Assembly: GCF_013868155.1 (NCBI RefSeq)
Contig: NZ_JACEOG010000001.1
Coordinates: 2,232,001 to 2,296,000, forward strand
Length of the DNA stretch: 64,000 nucleotides
Reading direction: 5' to 3'
Origin: Aeromicrobium phoceense
Lineage (GTDB): Bacteria > Actinomycetota > Actinomycetes > Propionibacteriales > Nocardioidaceae
Shown: positions 28,018 through 36,346 of the stretch, piece after piece
Numbering within the stretch: the stretch's first letter is position 1
Layout: every line of letters starts with the position of its first letter
Position numbers and translations under genes: made by a program
Notes under the pieces: generated by a model
Databases searched by the model: none
What the model saw: only the letters and a program-made list of their open reading frames with translations
What the model was told of the DNA's origin: nothing

Positions 28018-28733
28018 AGACGCTGGTCATCATCCCGACCTACAACGAGGCGGACAACGTCGGCTGGATCACCGACCGGGTCCTGGAGCAGCAGCCCGAG
28101 GTCGAGATCCTGGTCGCCGACGACAACTCGCCCGACGGCACCGGTGAGATCGCCGACAAGCTGGCCGAGGCCGACCCCCGCGTGCACGTCCTGCACCGGC
28201 AGGGCAAGGAGGGCCTCGGCGCCGCCTACCGTGCCGGGTTCGCGTGGGGCCTCGAGCGTGACTACGACGTCCTCGTGGAGATGGACGCCGACGGCTCCCA
28301 CCGTCCCGAGGACCTCGGCAAGCTGCTCGACTCGGCGCGCGCCGGTGCGCCGCTCACGCTCGGCTCGCGCTGGGTGCCCGGCGGCTCGGTGGTGAACTGG
28401 CCCAAGCGTCGCGAGGCCCTCTCGCGCGGGGCGTCGCTGTACGCCCGACTGATGCTCGACCTCGGCGTCAGGGACGCCACCGCCGGCTTCCGGGCCTTCC
28501 GCCGCGAGACGCTCGAAGCGATCGACCTCGACGCCGTGGAGTCGCAGGGCTACTGCTTCCAGATCGACATGACCCGTCAGACCCGTCTAGCCGGGCTCGA
28601 GGTCGCCGAGGTGCCCATCACCTTCGTCGAGCGGGTGCACGGTCAGTCGAAGATGAGCCTCGACATCGTGAAAGAGGCCCTCACACGGGTCACCGTGTGG
28701 GGCCTCCAGCGGATGAATCCGTTCAGGCGCTGA
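28014..28733 (+). CDS. ppm1: Polyprenol-phosphate mannosyltransferase Ppm1
   Basis: A 239-residue GT2 glycosyltransferase that moves mannose from GDP-mannose to polyprenol phosphate at the inner face of the membrane, supplying the donor for protein mannosylation and lipomannan. VIIPTYNEADN at the N-terminus, VADDNSPDGTGEIAD and the acceptor motif EMDADGSHRPEDL are clear. There is no C-terminal membrane region, as in the catalytic domain of mycobacterial Ppm1. GTG at 28014 overlaps the lnt stop by four bases. Its 3' end overlaps convergent rbpA by 11 bases. Confidence 0.94.
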   Translation: MKTLVIIPTYNEADNVGWITDRVLEQQPEVEILVADDNSPDGTGEIADKLAEADPRVHVLHRQGKEGLGAAYRAGFAWGLERDYDVLVEMDADGSHRPEDLGKLLDSARAGAPLTLGSRWVPGGSVVNWPKRREALSRGASLYARLMLDLGVRDATAGFRAFRRETLEAIDLDAVESQGYCFQIDMTRQTRLAGLEVAEVPITFVERVHGQSKMSLDIVKEALTRVTVWGLQRMNPFRR

Positions 28734-29112
28734 CGGACTTCTTCCGCGACTTGCTCTTGCGGTGCAGGTGCGGCGGGCCGATCTCGCCACCGCGCAGCAT
28801 CTCCAGCCGCTCGGTGAGGATCTCCTCCAGCTCTTCTTCCGAACGCCGCTCGAGGAGCATGTCCCAGTGCGTGCGCACGGGCTTCTCCTCCTTGCGGTCC
28901 GGCTCGGCGCCGCCGACGCGACGTCCCATCTGGCCGGTCTTCGGGTCTTCCCACTCGGCCGGAACCTCGGCCTCTTCCGACATCGTCACCGTGAACGTGT
29001 GGCCGTCGGCGCACACGTATTCGATCTGCTGCCGCGGTGCCATCTCGACTCCGCGCTCGTCCTCGAAGCTCTGGGCTCCCAGCCGCGCTCCGCGCAGGGC
29101 TCGTTCTGCCAT
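28723..29112 (-). CDS. rbpA: RNA polymerase-binding protein RbpA
   Basis: A 129-residue actinobacterial transcription factor that binds the primary sigma factor and stabilises open promoter complexes. The N-terminal tail (MAERALRGARLGAQSFEDER), the core domain with IEYVCADGHTFTV, and the C-terminal sigma-interaction helix (RTHWDMLLERRSEEELEEIL) match the family. The ATG at 29112 has GAAGGGGG upstream, with a TACGTT -10-like hexamer on the minus strand about 45 bases before it. Convergence with ppm1 is the same as in mycobacteria. Confidence 0.95.
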   Translation of the reverse strand: MAERALRGARLGAQSFEDERGVEMAPRQQIEYVCADGHTFTVTMSEEAEVPAEWEDPKTGQMGRRVGGAEPDRKEEKPVRTHWDMLLERRSEEELEEILTERLEMLRGGEIGPPHLHRKSKSRKKSVSA

Positions 29113-29196
29113 GGTCGGTCCCCCTTCAGGTGGTGTCCGTCCATTCCAACGTACGCCAGATCCGTGAGATTCCCCTGAGAGCGAGGTTTCGACCCG

Positions 29197-30543
29197 TCAG
29201 CGCGTGAGGCTCCTCGCACGGTCCTCGATGTGTGCGGGCACCCGCAGCAGCAGGGCCAGACCCACGGCCAGGATGATCATGATGCCGAAGATCCCCCAGC
29301 GGTCGGTGGTGGTGCCCAGCAGGAGGTTGCCGGCCCAGATCGTCAGCGCGAACGCCAGCGGAGCCATGAACGACACGGCACGGCCGGTCATCGCGTACAG
29401 CCCGAAGTTCTGGCCTTCGCGGCCCGGCACGGTGATGCGGGTCAGGTAGGTGCGCGAGGCCGACTGGGCGGGGCCGACGAACAGGCACAGGCCGAGACCG
29501 AAGATCCAGAACATCCGGGGACCCTCGACGAACAGCAGGATGACGCCGCACACGAGCATCGAGGCGAGCGAGAACACGATCACCGCGCGCGGCCCGATGC
29601 GGTCGTCGTAGCGTCCCGCGAGCAGGGCGCCGGCCGCGGAGATGACGTTGGCGGCGACGCCGAACAGGATCACGTCGTCCTTCGTGATGCCGTACACGGA
29701 CACCGCGAGCACGGCGCCGTACGCGAACACCCCGGCCAGGCCGTCGCGGAAGAAGGCGCTGGCGATGAGGAACTTCAGGGTGTCGCGGTCGTCGCGCCAC
29801 ATGGTGGTCACGTCGTTCCAGATTCCGCGGTAGGAGTCGAGGATGCCGACCTTGGGGGAGTCCTCGTTCGCGGTGGCGGGCAGCTCGGGGACCTTCAGGA
29901 ACAGCGGGATGGCGAAGACCAGGAACCACACGGCAGCGACGAGGGCGATGACGCGGATGTTCAGCCCGTTCTCCGACGAGACGCCGAAGATCCCGCGGGT
30001 GTCGCCGTCGCCGGTGACGAAGCCGAAGTAGCAGATGAGCAGCAGGACGATGCCGCCGAAGTACCCCAAGGCCCAGCCGAATCCGGAGACCCGCCCGACG
30101 TCGTCCGGCGTGGACACCTGGCGCATCATCGCGAAGTACGGGACCTGGGTGAGCTCGAAGATCACCGAGCCCGCGGCCATGAGCGTGAGGCCGAGCCACA
30201 GGAAGTGCCAGTCGTTCTCGACGAAGAACAGCGACGCGGTGATGACGACGACCGCGAGGGTGAGCCAGAAGAGGCTCTTCTTGCGCGCGCCGCCGGCATC
30301 GGTCCGGCGGCCGAGCGCGGGCGCGATCACGGCGATCAGCACGGCCCCGGCCGCGCTCGACAGTCCGAGCCAGGTGGCCGCCCGGAAGGGACCGGGGACG
30401 TCGTCGCCGACGCCGTCGACCAGGTAGACCGAGAAGATGAAGGTGACGATCACCGCGTTGAACGCCGCCGAGCCCCAGTCCCAGAGCCCCCAGGCGACGA
30501 CACGACCCCGGTCGCGCCGGGTGGCCACGATCTCGTCGCTCAT
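29197..30543 (-). CDS. MFS transporter, UMF1/Atg22-like
   Basis: A 448-residue protein with about 12 membrane helices. WGLWDWGSAAFNAVIVTFIF near the N-terminus is the WDWG/NS signature of the vacuole-effluxer (UMF1) branch, and PYFAMMRQVSTPDDVGRVSG is the conserved central loop. The substrate is unknown; amino-acid efflux is possible by family analogy. The ATG at 30543 overlaps the stop of the GDPD gene upstream on this strand (ATGA), so the two are co-translated. Confidence 0.85.
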   Translation of the reverse strand: MSDEIVATRRDRGRVVAWGLWDWGSAAFNAVIVTFIFSVYLVDGVGDDVPGPFRAATWLGLSSAAGAVLIAVIAPALGRRTDAGGARKKSLFWLTLAVVVITASLFFVENDWHFLWLGLTLMAAGSVIFELTQVPYFAMMRQVSTPDDVGRVSGFGWALGYFGGIVLLLICYFGFVTGDGDTRGIFGVSSENGLNIRVIALVAAVWFLVFAIPLFLKVPELPATANEDSPKVGILDSYRGIWNDVTTMWRDDRDTLKFLIASAFFRDGLAGVFAYGAVLAVSVYGITKDDVILFGVAANVISAAGALLAGRYDDRIGPRAVIVFSLASMLVCGVILLFVEGPRMFWIFGLGLCLFVGPAQSASRTYLTRITVPGREGQNFGLYAMTGRAVSFMAPLAFALTIWAGNLLLGTTTDRWGIFGIMIILAVGLALLLRVPAHIEDRARSLTR

Positions 30544-31301
30544 GCGGGCTCCTTCCACTGGCCGCGCTCCTGGAGCACCTGCCTGAGCAGGTCGGTGCGG
30601 TCGGTCATGATCCCGTCGACGCCGAGGTCGGCGAGTCGGTGCATCTCGGCGGGCTCGTCGACCGTCCACACGTGCACGAACTTGCCGGCGCGGTGGGCCC
30701 GGCGCAGGAATCGCGGTGTCATTACGCGGGCACGGCCGTGGCGGACCGGCACCTGGAAGATCAGCGGGGCCGCCGGGACGCGCCCCGTGAGCACCATCTG
30801 GGCGACCTCCCGCGAGGACGCCGACGTGACGACGTGGGGGAGCCGCGCCCGCATCCGCACGAGACGGGCGTGCGAGAAGGACGCGAGGCAGATGCGGTCG
30901 AGGATGCCGAGCCGCTCGACGAGGTCCGTGGTGGCGTCCACCGCGTCGTCGGCCTTGACGTCGATGTTCCAGCGCGCCTCGGGGAGCGCCTCGACGAGGG
31001 TCTGCAGCCGCACGATCGGCTCACGGTCGCCGAGCAGGGCCTCGTCGATCTCGGCCGACGTCAGGTCGGCGAGCGCGGTGTCCCGGCCGAGCAGCCGGTC
31101 GAGCTTCGCGTCGTGGCACGCGTACACGACACCGTCGCGGCTGCAGCGCACGTCGGTCTCCATGTAGCGGTAGCCGAGGTCGTAGGCGTGGGTGAACGCG
31201 GCGAGCGAGTTCTCGATCCCGAGGTTCTCCTCGACGGTGGCGCCCCCGCGGTGCGCGAAGGCGATCGGCGGGGCCGGCTCGAGGTACGGCGGTGTCCTCA
31301 C
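30540..31301 (-). CDS. Glycerophosphodiester phosphodiesterase
   Basis: A 253-residue TIM-barrel hydrolase that cleaves glycerophosphodiesters into glycerol 3-phosphate and an alcohol. AFAHRGG, ENSLAAF, and YMETDVRCSRDGVVYACHD carry the two catalytic His and the metal ligands; WTVDEPAEMHRLADLGVDGI is the C-terminal signature. No signal peptide is visible, so it acts in the cytoplasm. The start is a GTG at 31301. It is coupled to the downstream MFS gene, suggesting uptake or export of a product, but that is inference. Confidence 0.92.
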   Translation of the reverse strand: MRTPPYLEPAPPIAFAHRGGATVEENLGIENSLAAFTHAYDLGYRYMETDVRCSRDGVVYACHDAKLDRLLGRDTALADLTSAEIDEALLGDREPIVRLQTLVEALPEARWNIDVKADDAVDATTDLVERLGILDRICLASFSHARLVRMRARLPHVVTSASSREVAQMVLTGRVPAAPLIFQVPVRHGRARVMTPRFLRRAHRAGKFVHVWTVDEPAEMHRLADLGVDGIMTDRTDLLRQVLQERGQWKEPA

Positions 31302-31354
31302 GCGACCAACCTAGGGCACCTGTGACGGTGGAGGAGGCAGGTGCGCGCAACCCG

Positions 31355-32893
31355 TCAGATGTCGCGGAAGGTCTCGATCTCGGCGCCGAGGGCGTTGAGT
31401 CGCAGCGCCAGGTCCTCGTAGCCGCGGTTGATGACGTAGACGCTCCGCAGCACCGACGTGCCCTTGGCGGCGAGCATCGCGATGAGGATGACCACCGCGG
31501 GTCGCAGCGCGGGCGGGCACACCAGCTCGGCACCGCTCCAGTGGGTGGGTCCGTCGATCAGCACGCGGTGCGGGTCGAGCAGCTTGACCTTGCCGCCGAG
31601 CTTGTTCAGCTCGGTCAGGTAGATCGCGCGGTTCTCGTAGACCCAGTCGTGCAGCATCGTCTGGCCCTCGGCGGTCGCCGCGATGACGGCGAAGAAGGGC
31701 AGGTTGTCGATGTTGAGGCCGGGGAACGGCATCGGGTGGATCTTGTCGATCGGGGCCCGCAGCGTGGACGGGTAGGTCGTGATGTCGACGAGCCGCGTCT
31801 GGCCGTTCTCGGCGAGGTACTCGGCGGAGCGGTCGTAGGCGAAGCCCATCTCCTCGAGCAGGGCGAGTTCGATCTCCATGAACTCGATCGGCACGCGCCG
31901 CACGGTGATCTCCGAGCCGGTGACGATTGCCGCGGTGATCAGGCTCATCGCCTCGATCGGGTCCTCGCTGGGCGCGTACTCGACGTCGCCGCGGATGTCG
32001 CGCTTGCCGGTGACGCGCAGCGTGGTGGTGCCGATGCCCTCGATCTGGACGCCGAGCCGCTCCAGGAAGAAGCACAGGTCCTGGACCATGTAGTTCGGGC
32101 TGGCGTTGCGGATGACGGTGGTGCCCTCGTAGCGCGCCGCGGCCAGCAAAGCGTTCTCGGTGACGGTGTCACCGCGCTCGGTGAGCACGATCGGCCGCTC
32201 CGGGGAGACGCCACGTGCGGCGGAGGCGTGGTAGCTGCCCTCGGTGGCCAGGACCTTGAGACCGAACGGCCGTAGGGCGGTCATGTGCGGCTCGACGGTG
32301 CGGGTACCGAGGTCGCAGCCGCCCGCGTAGGGGAGCTCGAACTCGTCGACCCGGTGCATCAGCGGGCCGAGGAACATGATGATGCTGCGGGTGCGACGGG
32401 CCGCGTCGGCGTCCATCCGGGCGAGGTCGAGGCGCTCGGGGACGACGAGCTGGAGGTCGTTCTGCTCGTTGAGCCAGGTGGTGCGGACGCCGATCGACTC
32501 CAGCACCTCGAGCAGGCGGTTGACCTCCTCGATGCGGGCGACCTTGCGCAGCACGGTGGTGCCGGTGTTCAGCAGGGCCGCGCACAGCAGCGCGACGCCG
32601 GCGTTCTTGCTCGACTTCACGTCGATGCTGCCCGAGAGGGTGGTGCCGCCCTTGACGCGCAGGTGGCTCGGGCCGGCGACCGGCGCGACGCTCACGAGCT
32701 CGGAGTCGAGGGCCGACCCGATGCGGGCCAAGGTGTCCAGCGTGAGGTTCTGCTGGCCCTTCTCGATGCGGTTGATGGCACTCTGGCTGGTCTTCAGCTC
32801 GGTGGCCAGCTGTGCCTGGGTGAGGCCGGAGTGCTGGCGCGCGTCGCGGATCAGGGTGCCGATCCGGGCGAGGTAGGAGTCGCTCTGGGTCAT
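31355..32893 (-). CDS. XRE helix-turn-helix fused to MurA-like UDP-GlcNAc enolpyruvyl transferase
   Basis: A 512-residue fusion. Residues 1-68 form an XRE-type DNA-binding domain (LIRDARQHSGLTQAQLATEL, then TSQSAINRIEKGQQNLTLDT). Residues about 80-512 are a full MurA-type enolpyruvyl transferase with the catalytic Cys at position 193 in AGGCDLGTRTVEPH, the same loop that fosfomycin alkylates in E. coli MurA. MurA makes the first committed step of peptidoglycan synthesis. The DNA-binding part implies an enzyme that also regulates genes, or a regulator that senses a UDP-sugar. Such fusions exist in actinobacteria, but their role is not known to me. Confidence 0.9.
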   Translation of the reverse strand: MTQSDSYLARIGTLIRDARQHSGLTQAQLATELKTSQSAINRIEKGQQNLTLDTLARIGSALDSELVSVAPVAGPSHLRVKGGTTLSGSIDVKSSKNAGVALLCAALLNTGTTVLRKVARIEEVNRLLEVLESIGVRTTWLNEQNDLQLVVPERLDLARMDADAARRTRSIIMFLGPLMHRVDEFELPYAGGCDLGTRTVEPHMTALRPFGLKVLATEGSYHASAARGVSPERPIVLTERGDTVTENALLAAARYEGTTVIRNASPNYMVQDLCFFLERLGVQIEGIGTTTLRVTGKRDIRGDVEYAPSEDPIEAMSLITAAIVTGSEITVRRVPIEFMEIELALLEEMGFAYDRSAEYLAENGQTRLVDITTYPSTLRAPIDKIHPMPFPGLNIDNLPFFAVIAATAEGQTMLHDWVYENRAIYLTELNKLGGKVKLLDPHRVLIDGPTHWSGAELVCPPALRPAVVILIAMLAAKGTSVLRSVYVINRGYEDLALRLNALGAEIETFRDI

Positions 32894-32939
32894 ATGCTCC
32901 AGCGTATATCAGTTGTGAGATAAAGCCAGTCTGGCCAAG

Positions 32940-32970
32940 GTGAGTGTCGACACGGTGTGAGTGTCGACAC
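32940..32970. repeat. Two spaced copies of GTGAGTGTCGACAC upstream of the XRE-MurA gene
   Basis: The 14-mer GTGAGTGTCGACAC is present at 32940-32953 and again at 32957-32970, a 17-base period. Each contains the perfect palindrome GTGTCGACAC. They lie 47-77 bases upstream of the XRE-MurA start codon, so they are candidate operator sites, possibly for its own HTH domain. Confidence 0.4.
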
Positions 32971-32978
32971 CGCGCCGA

Positions 32979-33626
32979 TCAGCGCGTCAGGGCGCCGTCC
33001 TGGGGGAGCCGCTGGAGGTCGGCGACGCCTCCGTGGCCCTCCACGTGGGTCCAGTAGATCCCGTACGCGACCTCGGAGATCGTGCAGTCGTGGATGGGGA
33101 AGGCGGTGCGTGGCGCCACCGCGCGCAGGAACTCCACGGTCTCACTGACCTTCGCCCACGGCGCCGACAGCGGGAGCGCGAGGATGTCGACGCCGCTCGG
33201 TCGGTACTCGTACGTGTCGCCGGGATGGAACAGCGTCGGCTCGCCCTCGGCCGCGACGAGGACGCCGACGTTCCCGACCCGGGGGAGCGCGGGCAGGATC
33301 TCGGCGTGACGCGAGCCCACGCCGGTGAGGGTGAGCCCGCCGACCTCGAAGGGCACATCGGCGCCCGTGGGCTCGAAGCCGTCCAGCTCGGCGGCCGTCT
33401 CCGGCTCGGCCAGCAGCCTCGCCCGCGGGTTCGCCGCGACGAGATCGCCGATCCGGTCGCGGTCGACGTGGTCGGCGTGCTGGTGCGTGACGACGACGGC
33501 GTCGAGGTCCGTCAGCGCGAAGGTGGCCGGGACGCTGAAGGCGCCCGGGTCGATGAGGATGCGGGTCCCGGCGGCCTCGACGAGGACGGCGGCGTGCCCG
33601 AAACGGGTGACGTCCATGTCCGTCAT
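32979..33626 (-). CDS. Metallo-beta-lactamase-fold hydrolase (UPF0173-like)
   Basis: A 215-residue metal-dependent hydrolase. VVVTHQHADHVD carries the zinc motif HxHxDH, followed by IHDCTISE with a further His near the C-terminus; the start DVTRFGHAAVLVEAAGTRIL is typical of the UPF0173/L-ascorbate-6-phosphate-lactonase-like group. The substrate is unknown. Two starts are possible, 33626 (MTDMDV) and 33617 (MDV). It is divergently arranged with a phosphoribosyltransferase gene only 17 bases away, so the two promoters must overlap the coding starts. Confidence 0.87.
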   Translation of the reverse strand: MTDMDVTRFGHAAVLVEAAGTRILIDPGAFSVPATFALTDLDAVVVTHQHADHVDRDRIGDLVAANPRARLLAEPETAAELDGFEPTGADVPFEVGGLTLTGVGSRHAEILPALPRVGNVGVLVAAEGEPTLFHPGDTYEYRPSGVDILALPLSAPWAKVSETVEFLRAVAPRTAFPIHDCTISEVAYGIYWTHVEGHGGVADLQRLPQDGALTR

Positions 33627-33643
33627 CGTGCCACGATGGGCGC

Positions 33644-34135
33644 ATGGACGACCGCGAGATCCTGACCTGGCACACCTACGGCACGGCGGTCCGCGAGCTG
33701 GCGCAGTCGGTGGCCGACTCCGGCTTCGCGCCCGACATCGTCCTGGGCATCGCCCGCGGCGGGCTGATCCCGGCCGGCTCCGTGGCCTACGCGCTGGACT
33801 GCAAGAACCTGTTCACGATGAACGTCGAGTTCTACACCGGGGTCGGCACCACGCGCGACGAGCCCACGCTGCTGCCGCCCTTCCTCGACCTCGCCGAGCT
33901 GAACGACCTGTCCGTGCTGGTGGTCGACGACGTGGCGGACAGCGGGAAGACCCTCGAGCTCGTGGCGCGCGTCTGCTCGGAGCATGCAGGGGAGGTGCGC
34001 TCGGCGGTCATCTACGAGAAGCCGCGCACGATCCTCGCGCCCGACTACGCCTGGAGACGCACCGACAAGTGGATCAACTTCCCGTGGTCGAGCGAGCCCG
34101 TCATCACGTCGCGCACCGGCGTGCTGGACGCCTGA
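33644..34135 (+). CDS. Phosphoribosyltransferase (xanthine/hypoxanthine PRTase-like)
   Basis: A 163-residue type-I PRTase. The PRPP-binding motif is LVVDDVADSGKTLEL, with IARGGLIPAGSVAYAL as the earlier pyrophosphate loop. The short length and DVADSGKT wording fit the purine PRTase-like proteins common in actinobacteria. Substrate cannot be assigned. It starts 17 bases from the divergent hydrolase gene. A serine hydrolase gene follows seven bases downstream and probably shares the transcript. Confidence 0.86.
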   Translation: MDDREILTWHTYGTAVRELAQSVADSGFAPDIVLGIARGGLIPAGSVAYALDCKNLFTMNVEFYTGVGTTRDEPTLLPPFLDLAELNDLSVLVVDDVADSGKTLELVARVCSEHAGEVRSAVIYEKPRTILAPDYAWRRTDKWINFPWSSEPVITSRTGVLDA

Positions 34136-34142
34136 GGCGCTG

Positions 34143-35285
34143 GTGAGCCTCGACCGCGTCGCCGGGACCATGCGCGACGTCGCCACGCGGATGGCCGTGC
34201 CCGGCCTCGTCTGGGCCACGATCTCCGGCCCGCGCCAGACCGTCCAGATCGGGTCCGCGGGACCGCTCGGCCACGACACGATCTTCCGCATCGCCTCGAT
34301 CACGAAGCCGATCGTCGGCGTGCTGGCCCTGCGGCTCGTGGACGAGGGCGTCTTCGCCCTCGACGACGCGATCGACGCCTGGCTGCCGGAGTTCGCGGAC
34401 CGTCGCGTCCTGCGGGAGCGCGGAGGGGCCCTCACCGACACCGTGCCGGCCGCTCGGCCGACCACCGTGCGAGACGTCCTGGCGATGGGATCCGGGCTCG
34501 GCTGGGACATGAAGGCGGCGCCGGACGACCCCCTCGCGCGGGAGTTCGACGCGCGCGAGCTCGGTTCGGGCTGGGAGCCTCCCGTGGTGCGCCCGGACCG
34601 CTGGGCCGAGCTGGCGGGCGCGCTGCCGATGGCGCACCAGCCGGGGGAGGGCTGGATGTACCAGTACTCCTACGACGTCCTCACGGTGCTCATCGAGAGG
34701 GCCACCCGGCGGCGGCTCGATCTCCTGCTGCGGGACAAGGTCTTCGCGCCCCTCGACATGGACCACACGGGCTACGCGGTGCCGATGAACGACGTCGACC
34801 GGGTGCCGTCGGCCTGGTTCCCGAACCGGCGGGGCGACTTCGTGGAGGTGGCTCCCACCGGCGACCCGAGGCTCATGAACGTCCCGGTGTTCCGGTCGGG
34901 CGCCACCGGGCTGCTCTCGAGCGCCGGCGACCTGGCGAAGTTCGCGCAGATGCTCCTGCGCGAGGGCCGCGGGCCTCGGGGACGGGTCATCTCGCGGGCG
35001 TCGTTCGCGGCGCTCACCACCGACTCCGTGGTCGAGCCGGCTCGCGCCATGGCCCGGGAGTTCCTCGAGCCGAACCTCACCTGGGGGCTCGGGGTGGGTG
35101 TGGACCTCGGCTCGCGGTACCCCGGCCCGCACGCGGGCCGCTTCGGCTGGGACGGCGGCACCGGCACCAGCCTGTGGGTCGATCCGGTGTCGGGCGTCGG
35201 AGGCGTCCTGCTCACGAGGCAGGGCCTGGGCACGCCGGAGCCTCCGGAGTACCTCGAGGCGTTCTGGGGCGCCGTGCACGCGTGA
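34143..35285 (+). CDS. Serine hydrolase, beta-lactamase/class C family
   Basis: A 380-residue penicillin-binding-protein-fold enzyme. The catalytic SxxK is S52-I-T-K55 in FRIASITKPIVG; a Tyr motif appears in YQYSYDVLT and the third motif in GRFGWDGGTGTSLW. No signal peptide is visible, so it is probably a cytoplasmic esterase or peptidase rather than a resistance enzyme. The GTG at 34143 follows the PRTase stop by seven bases. Confidence 0.88.
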   Translation: MSLDRVAGTMRDVATRMAVPGLVWATISGPRQTVQIGSAGPLGHDTIFRIASITKPIVGVLALRLVDEGVFALDDAIDAWLPEFADRRVLRERGGALTDTVPAARPTTVRDVLAMGSGLGWDMKAAPDDPLAREFDARELGSGWEPPVVRPDRWAELAGALPMAHQPGEGWMYQYSYDVLTVLIERATRRRLDLLLRDKVFAPLDMDHTGYAVPMNDVDRVPSAWFPNRRGDFVEVAPTGDPRLMNVPVFRSGATGLLSSAGDLAKFAQMLLREGRGPRGRVISRASFAALTTDSVVEPARAMAREFLEPNLTWGLGVGVDLGSRYPGPHAGRFGWDGGTGTSLWVDPVSGVGGVLLTRQGLGTPEPPEYLEAFWGAVHA

Positions 35286-35323
35286 CACGCTGCCGAGTGG
35301 AACACGTGTTCGGGAAAACCGCG

Positions 35324-35329
35324 TAATGT
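35324..35329 (+). promoter_or_regulatory. -10 box (TAATGT) for leaderless alkB-like mRNA
   Basis: TAATGT lies six bases before the ATG at 35336. Confidence 0.45.
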
Positions 35330-35335
35330 GGAGGC

Positions 35336-35956
35336 ATGTGGTTCCAAGGATCCCTGCTCGACGGTGACGCGGGCGTGCGTGTCGGCCCGCCCGATCGCGT
35401 GCAGCGCCACCCACTGTCCGACGGTGCCTGGGTCGACACGCTGCCCGGATGGGTGAGCGGCTCGGACGAGCTGTTCGAGACGCTGCGCACGGAGGTGCCC
35501 TGGCGCGAGGAGCGGCGTGAGATGTACGAGCGCGTCGTCGACGTTCCCCGGCTGCTCTGCTTCTACGGCCCCCGGCGCCCGCTGCCCCATCCCGCGCTGG
35601 AGGAGGCGCGCGACGCACTGTCCGCGCACTACGCGGACGAGCTCGGCGAGCCCTTCGTGACGGCCGGCCTGTGCTTCTACCGCGACGGGAACGACTCGGT
35701 CGCCTGGCACGGCGACCGCATCGGCCGCAGCCGCACCGAGGACACGATGGTGGCCATCCTGTCCCTCGGTGCCGAGCGCAAGCTCAGCCTCCGGCCCGCC
35801 GGGGGAGGCCCGCAGACCGGTTTCAGCCTCGGCCACGGCGACCTCTCGGTCATGGGCGGCAGCTGTCAGCGCACGTGGGAGCACGCGATCCTCAAGACCG
35901 CGCGTGCCGTGGGACCCAGGATCAGCGTGCAGTTCCGCGTCGCCGGCGTTCTCTGA
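35336..35956 (+). CDS. alkB: AlkB-family 2-oxoglutarate/Fe(II) dioxygenase
   Basis: A 206-residue dioxygenase expected to repair 1-methyladenine and 3-methylcytosine by oxidative demethylation. The iron ligands are in VAWHGDRIG (HxD) and TWEHAI (second His); the 2-oxoglutarate-binding arginine is in RISVQFRV. SLRPAGGG forms the nucleotide-recognition lid region. Transcription is probably leaderless. No classical Ada or LexA-type site is visible nearby. Its last 35 bases overlap the convergent DoxX gene. Confidence 0.92.
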   Translation: MWFQGSLLDGDAGVRVGPPDRVQRHPLSDGAWVDTLPGWVSGSDELFETLRTEVPWREERREMYERVVDVPRLLCFYGPRRPLPHPALEEARDALSAHYADELGEPFVTAGLCFYRDGNDSVAWHGDRIGRSRTEDTMVAILSLGAERKLSLRPAGGGPQTGFSLGHGDLSVMGGSCQRTWEHAILKTARAVGPRISVQFRVAGVL

Positions 35957-36332
35957 CCAGCTCGAGCGCGTCGGTCGACCACAGCGCCCACACCACGAGC
36001 ACCGGCTGGAAGAACAGCCGGGCCAGACGGGCCCGGTCGCTGTCGAGACCGAAGGCGTCCACGCCGTTCAGGTACTGCGAGACGTTGCCCGGGAAGACGG
36101 CGACGAAGAACGCGGCGGCCACCAGCCCGATCACCCGGCGGTGCCGGGGGACCGCCATCAGCGCGGCGCCCAGGGCGATCTCCACGACGCCGGACACCAC
36201 GACCACGAACTCCTCGTCGAGGGGGATGCTGTTCGGCACCTGCGCGTCGAACTCGTCGCGGGCGAAGGTCAGGTGGCCGATGCCGGCGAACGCCAGCATG
36301 CCGCCGAGCAGGATCCGGCCGATCGTCTTCAT
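35922..36332 (-). CDS. DoxX-family membrane protein
   Basis: A 136-residue protein with four predicted membrane segments. The start IGRILLGGMLAFAGIGHLTF and the loop ARDEFDAQVPNSIPLDEEF are typical of DoxX/MauE-like proteins; FFVAVFPGNVSQYLNG lies in the third-fourth helix region. Function in this family is mostly unknown; some members work with thiol-oxidation systems. It overlaps the 3' end of the alkB-like gene tail to tail, and lies 14 bases downstream of the GNAT gene stop on the same strand. Confidence 0.85.
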   Translation of the reverse strand: MKTIGRILLGGMLAFAGIGHLTFARDEFDAQVPNSIPLDEEFVVVVSGVVEIALGAALMAVPRHRRVIGLVAAAFFVAVFPGNVSQYLNGVDAFGLDSDRARLARLFFQPVLVVWALWSTDALELVRERRRRGTAR

Positions 36333-36346
36333 GCCCCGACGCTAGG

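Noticed and set aside
29230..31167. A long + strand frame opposite the MFS and GDPD genes
   Set aside because: Composition typical of antisense frames and no domain; both minus-strand genes have clear family motifs.
34143..35285. True beta-lactamase
   Set aside because: It has the SxxK site but no export signal, and the remaining motifs are of the esterase/class-C-like group.
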